A stretch of 7,016 nt of DNA from contig CADBXH010000092.1 in the NCBI GenBank assembly GCA_902798605.1, positions 1 through 7,016 of the forward strand, written 5' to 3'. This document shows, in pieces, positions 6,401 through 7,016 of the stretch. Under the pieces are notes generated by a model. It searched no databases and was not told the DNA's origin. It was given only the letters and a program-made list of their open reading frames with translations. Each line of letters starts with the position of its first letter. Positions within the stretch are counted from its first letter, which is position 1. Both the position numbers and the translations under genes were made by a program. This DNA comes from an uncultured Ruminococcus sp. (GTDB taxonomy: Bacteria > Bacillota_A > Clostridia > Oscillospirales > Acutalibacteraceae).

Positions 6401-7016
6401 ACTTCAGCGGTGAGTACCAGTCAAAATCCCACCGCTACACTGAGGAGCTGTTCGGCAAGGACAACGTATTCAAGGCGGGTACTATCTCGACCGTCGCTGA
6501 AAAAACCGCGATCGGCTTCGTAAAGAAGTACCAGGAGGAACGCGGTATTTCCATGCACAAGGCTGAGCTTATGCGTCTTGCCAAGGGCTGTACAGGCGTT
6601 AAGCGCACAACGGGTCAGCACCCGGGCGGCATGGTTGTAGTGCCGAGGACAAATGACGTTTACGACTTCTGTCCTGTTCAGCACCCGGCTAACGATATGA
6701 CCTCGGATAATATTACGACCCACTTCGATTTCCATTCTATTCACGATACTATTACAAAGCTCGATGAGCTCGGACACGATGTTCCGACCATATATCACTA
6801 TCTCGAGCTGTTCACGGGTATACCCGTAATGGAGGTATCGATGAGCGACGAAAAGGTAATGTCGCTGTTCACCTCCACAGAAGCCCTCGGAGTAAAGCCC
6901 GAGGATATCGACTCCGAGATTGGCACCTTCAGTATTCCCGAATGCGGCACAGGCTTTGTTCAGGGAATGCTTATCGAGGCTAAGCCAAAGACCTTTACCG
7001 ACCTCCTGCAGATTTC
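3460..7016 (+). CDS. polC: DNA polymerase III alpha subunit, PolC type, 3'-truncated by window edge
   Basis: PolC is the essential replicative polymerase of Firmicutes, extending DNA at the fork with the beta clamp and proofreading through its own exonuclease. The window holds 1185 complete codons in one open frame. B. subtilis PolC has 1437 residues, so about 250 C-terminal residues are missing. In order: a poorly conserved N-terminal domain (1 to about 200); an OB fold (about 228-335); the PHP domain, first half (about 346-425: H349 and H351 in LHLHT, D358, D382-H383, E413); the inserted DEDDh exonuclease (about 433-600: D440 and E442 in FDIETTG, HNAPFD with D525, H578 and D583 in HHRACDDA); the PHP second half (about 605-770, TCDVH with D750 and H752); then the polymerase core with GSRGSVGSSF (895-904), a four-cysteine zinc site (C923, C926, C948, C951) and catalytic aspartates D977, D979 (PDIDLNF) and D1102 (KLDELGHD). 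The aspartate spacing fits the 123-residue gap known from Geobacillus PolC. The PHP metal ligands look intact. The region at 3541-3660 is far more AT-rich than the rest. Confidence 0.98.
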   Translation, partial: MKTLGSLFAPFLDCSKVNPAVLEGEVIDVKINNEVRLISLKVHFSIYIDCDLLIKSEKTFSKALNSSVIIKPCYEPGLFSADHFQSLYSTVKREMPSINGTLNNAEVTYEGNDLTIRLNNGGKALLDAKEFDKALARVISEQFSINVNINYTGVFEVTEDSEEYRQVMENAEKKVMREQYLNSADFYSADSEVTGDVKQKQRDNATVEIEVREGKFATPQLIESSVRPLYGRSLRGKFVPVSSIADDSGKVLIWGDVFDIEKRVTRSGDKNIFTIDITDYTGSTTVKVFNSIRESAMLDNLKKGNTIAVMGDVEYDKYAGELVVNARGIGTAQKVKVVDKAEEKRVELHLHTNMSQMDAITSAGELVNRAYSWGHKAIAITDHGVAQAFPDALKAADKINKDGEKIKILYGTEAYFVDDLVESVSGKDEMPLDGTFVCFDIETTGLSPLSEKITEIGAVKVVNGEVVDTFSTFANPEKPIPAKIVALTGITDDMVKDAPSQSEAVSAFLEFAKDSVLVAHNAPFDTSFIRKACENMGVDYDFTSIDTVAISRAILPDIKNVKLDTVAEYLKLGKFNHHRACDDAEILSRIFLNLCQRLKDDYQIFDAKEINTKIAGGDIKKLPSYHQIIIAKNKVGLKNLYKLISSAHLETFYKKPRIPKSLLVKHREGLIIGSACCEGQLYKSILKNAPWGEIKRIASFYDYLEIQPSGNNAFMLRNGTFNNIDELREIDKKIIRLGKELNIPVCATCDVHFMDPHDADYRMILQASQKYSDADKQPPLFFRTTAEMLKEFEWLGEEKAYEVVVTNPNKIADMCESIRPIPKGTFPPNIEGAQEQLIDITWKRAKDRYGDPLPEIVKARLEKELNSITTYGFSVLYMTAQKLVADSEAHGYLVGSRGSVGSSFVATMSGISEVNPLCPHYVCKKCKHSEFITDGSYGSGFDMPHKNCPNCGTLMDQDGHEIPFETFLGFKGDKVPDIDLNFSGEYQSKSHRYTEELFGKDNVFKAGTISTVAEKTAIGFVKKYQEERGISMHKAELMRLAKGCTGVKRTTGQHPGGMVVVPRTNDVYDFCPVQHPANDMTSDNITTHFDFHSIHDTITKLDELGHDVPTIYHYLELFTGIPVMEVSMSDEKVMSLFTSTEALGVKPEDIDSEIGTFSIPECGTGFVQGMLIEAKPKTFTDLLQI

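Noticed and set aside
6421..6798. Open reading frame of 125 codons on the - strand.
   Set aside because: It is again in codon register with polC and covers the residues around the catalytic D1102. It is a shadow of the real gene.

Overview
The window is a continuous stretch of core housekeeping genes, all on the + strand, with no mobile element, CRISPR array, RNA gene or obvious horizontally acquired gene. It suggests a Gram-positive, low-GC-lineage bacterium of the class Clostridia, probably near the Ruminococcaceae/Oscillospiraceae. The reasons are the gene order dxr-rseP-ispG-polC, the presence of the Firmicutes-type replicase PolC, and fairly balanced base composition with a mix of AT-ending and GC-ending codons. 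The family-level placement is inference.

Layout: (1) 1-942, the 3' four-fifths of dxr (second step of the MEP isoprenoid pathway), cut by the left edge. (2) 943-988, a 46-base gap with a six-codon mini-ORF that overlaps the next start codon. (3) 989-2389, rseP, a membrane-embedded site-2 zinc protease with an unusually long insertion in its PDZ region. (4) 2403-3446, ispG, the [4Fe-4S] enzyme of the penultimate MEP step, behind a strong Shine-Dalgarno sequence. (5) 3460-7016, polC, the replicative DNA polymerase III alpha subunit with built-in 3'-5' exonuclease, cut by the right edge roughly 250 residues before its expected end. It runs in one open frame of 1185 complete codons with no internal stop.

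Gaps between genes are 46, 13 and 13 bases and none holds a terminator-like hairpin, so the four genes are most likely co-transcribed. Two genes (dxr, ispG) feed isopentenyl diphosphate synthesis, which in these bacteria mainly supports the undecaprenyl carrier of cell-wall building. rseP handles intramembrane proteolysis in envelope signalling, and polC copies the chromosome. The cluster thus joins envelope precursor supply, envelope surveillance and replication, a common arrangement in Clostridia.

I found no new biological system here. The points most worth a second look are the cysteine-containing insertion in the RseP PDZ domain, the weak and oddly arranged rseP start, and an AT-rich island near the 5' end of polC. 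No stretch longer than 300 bases lacks a gene.
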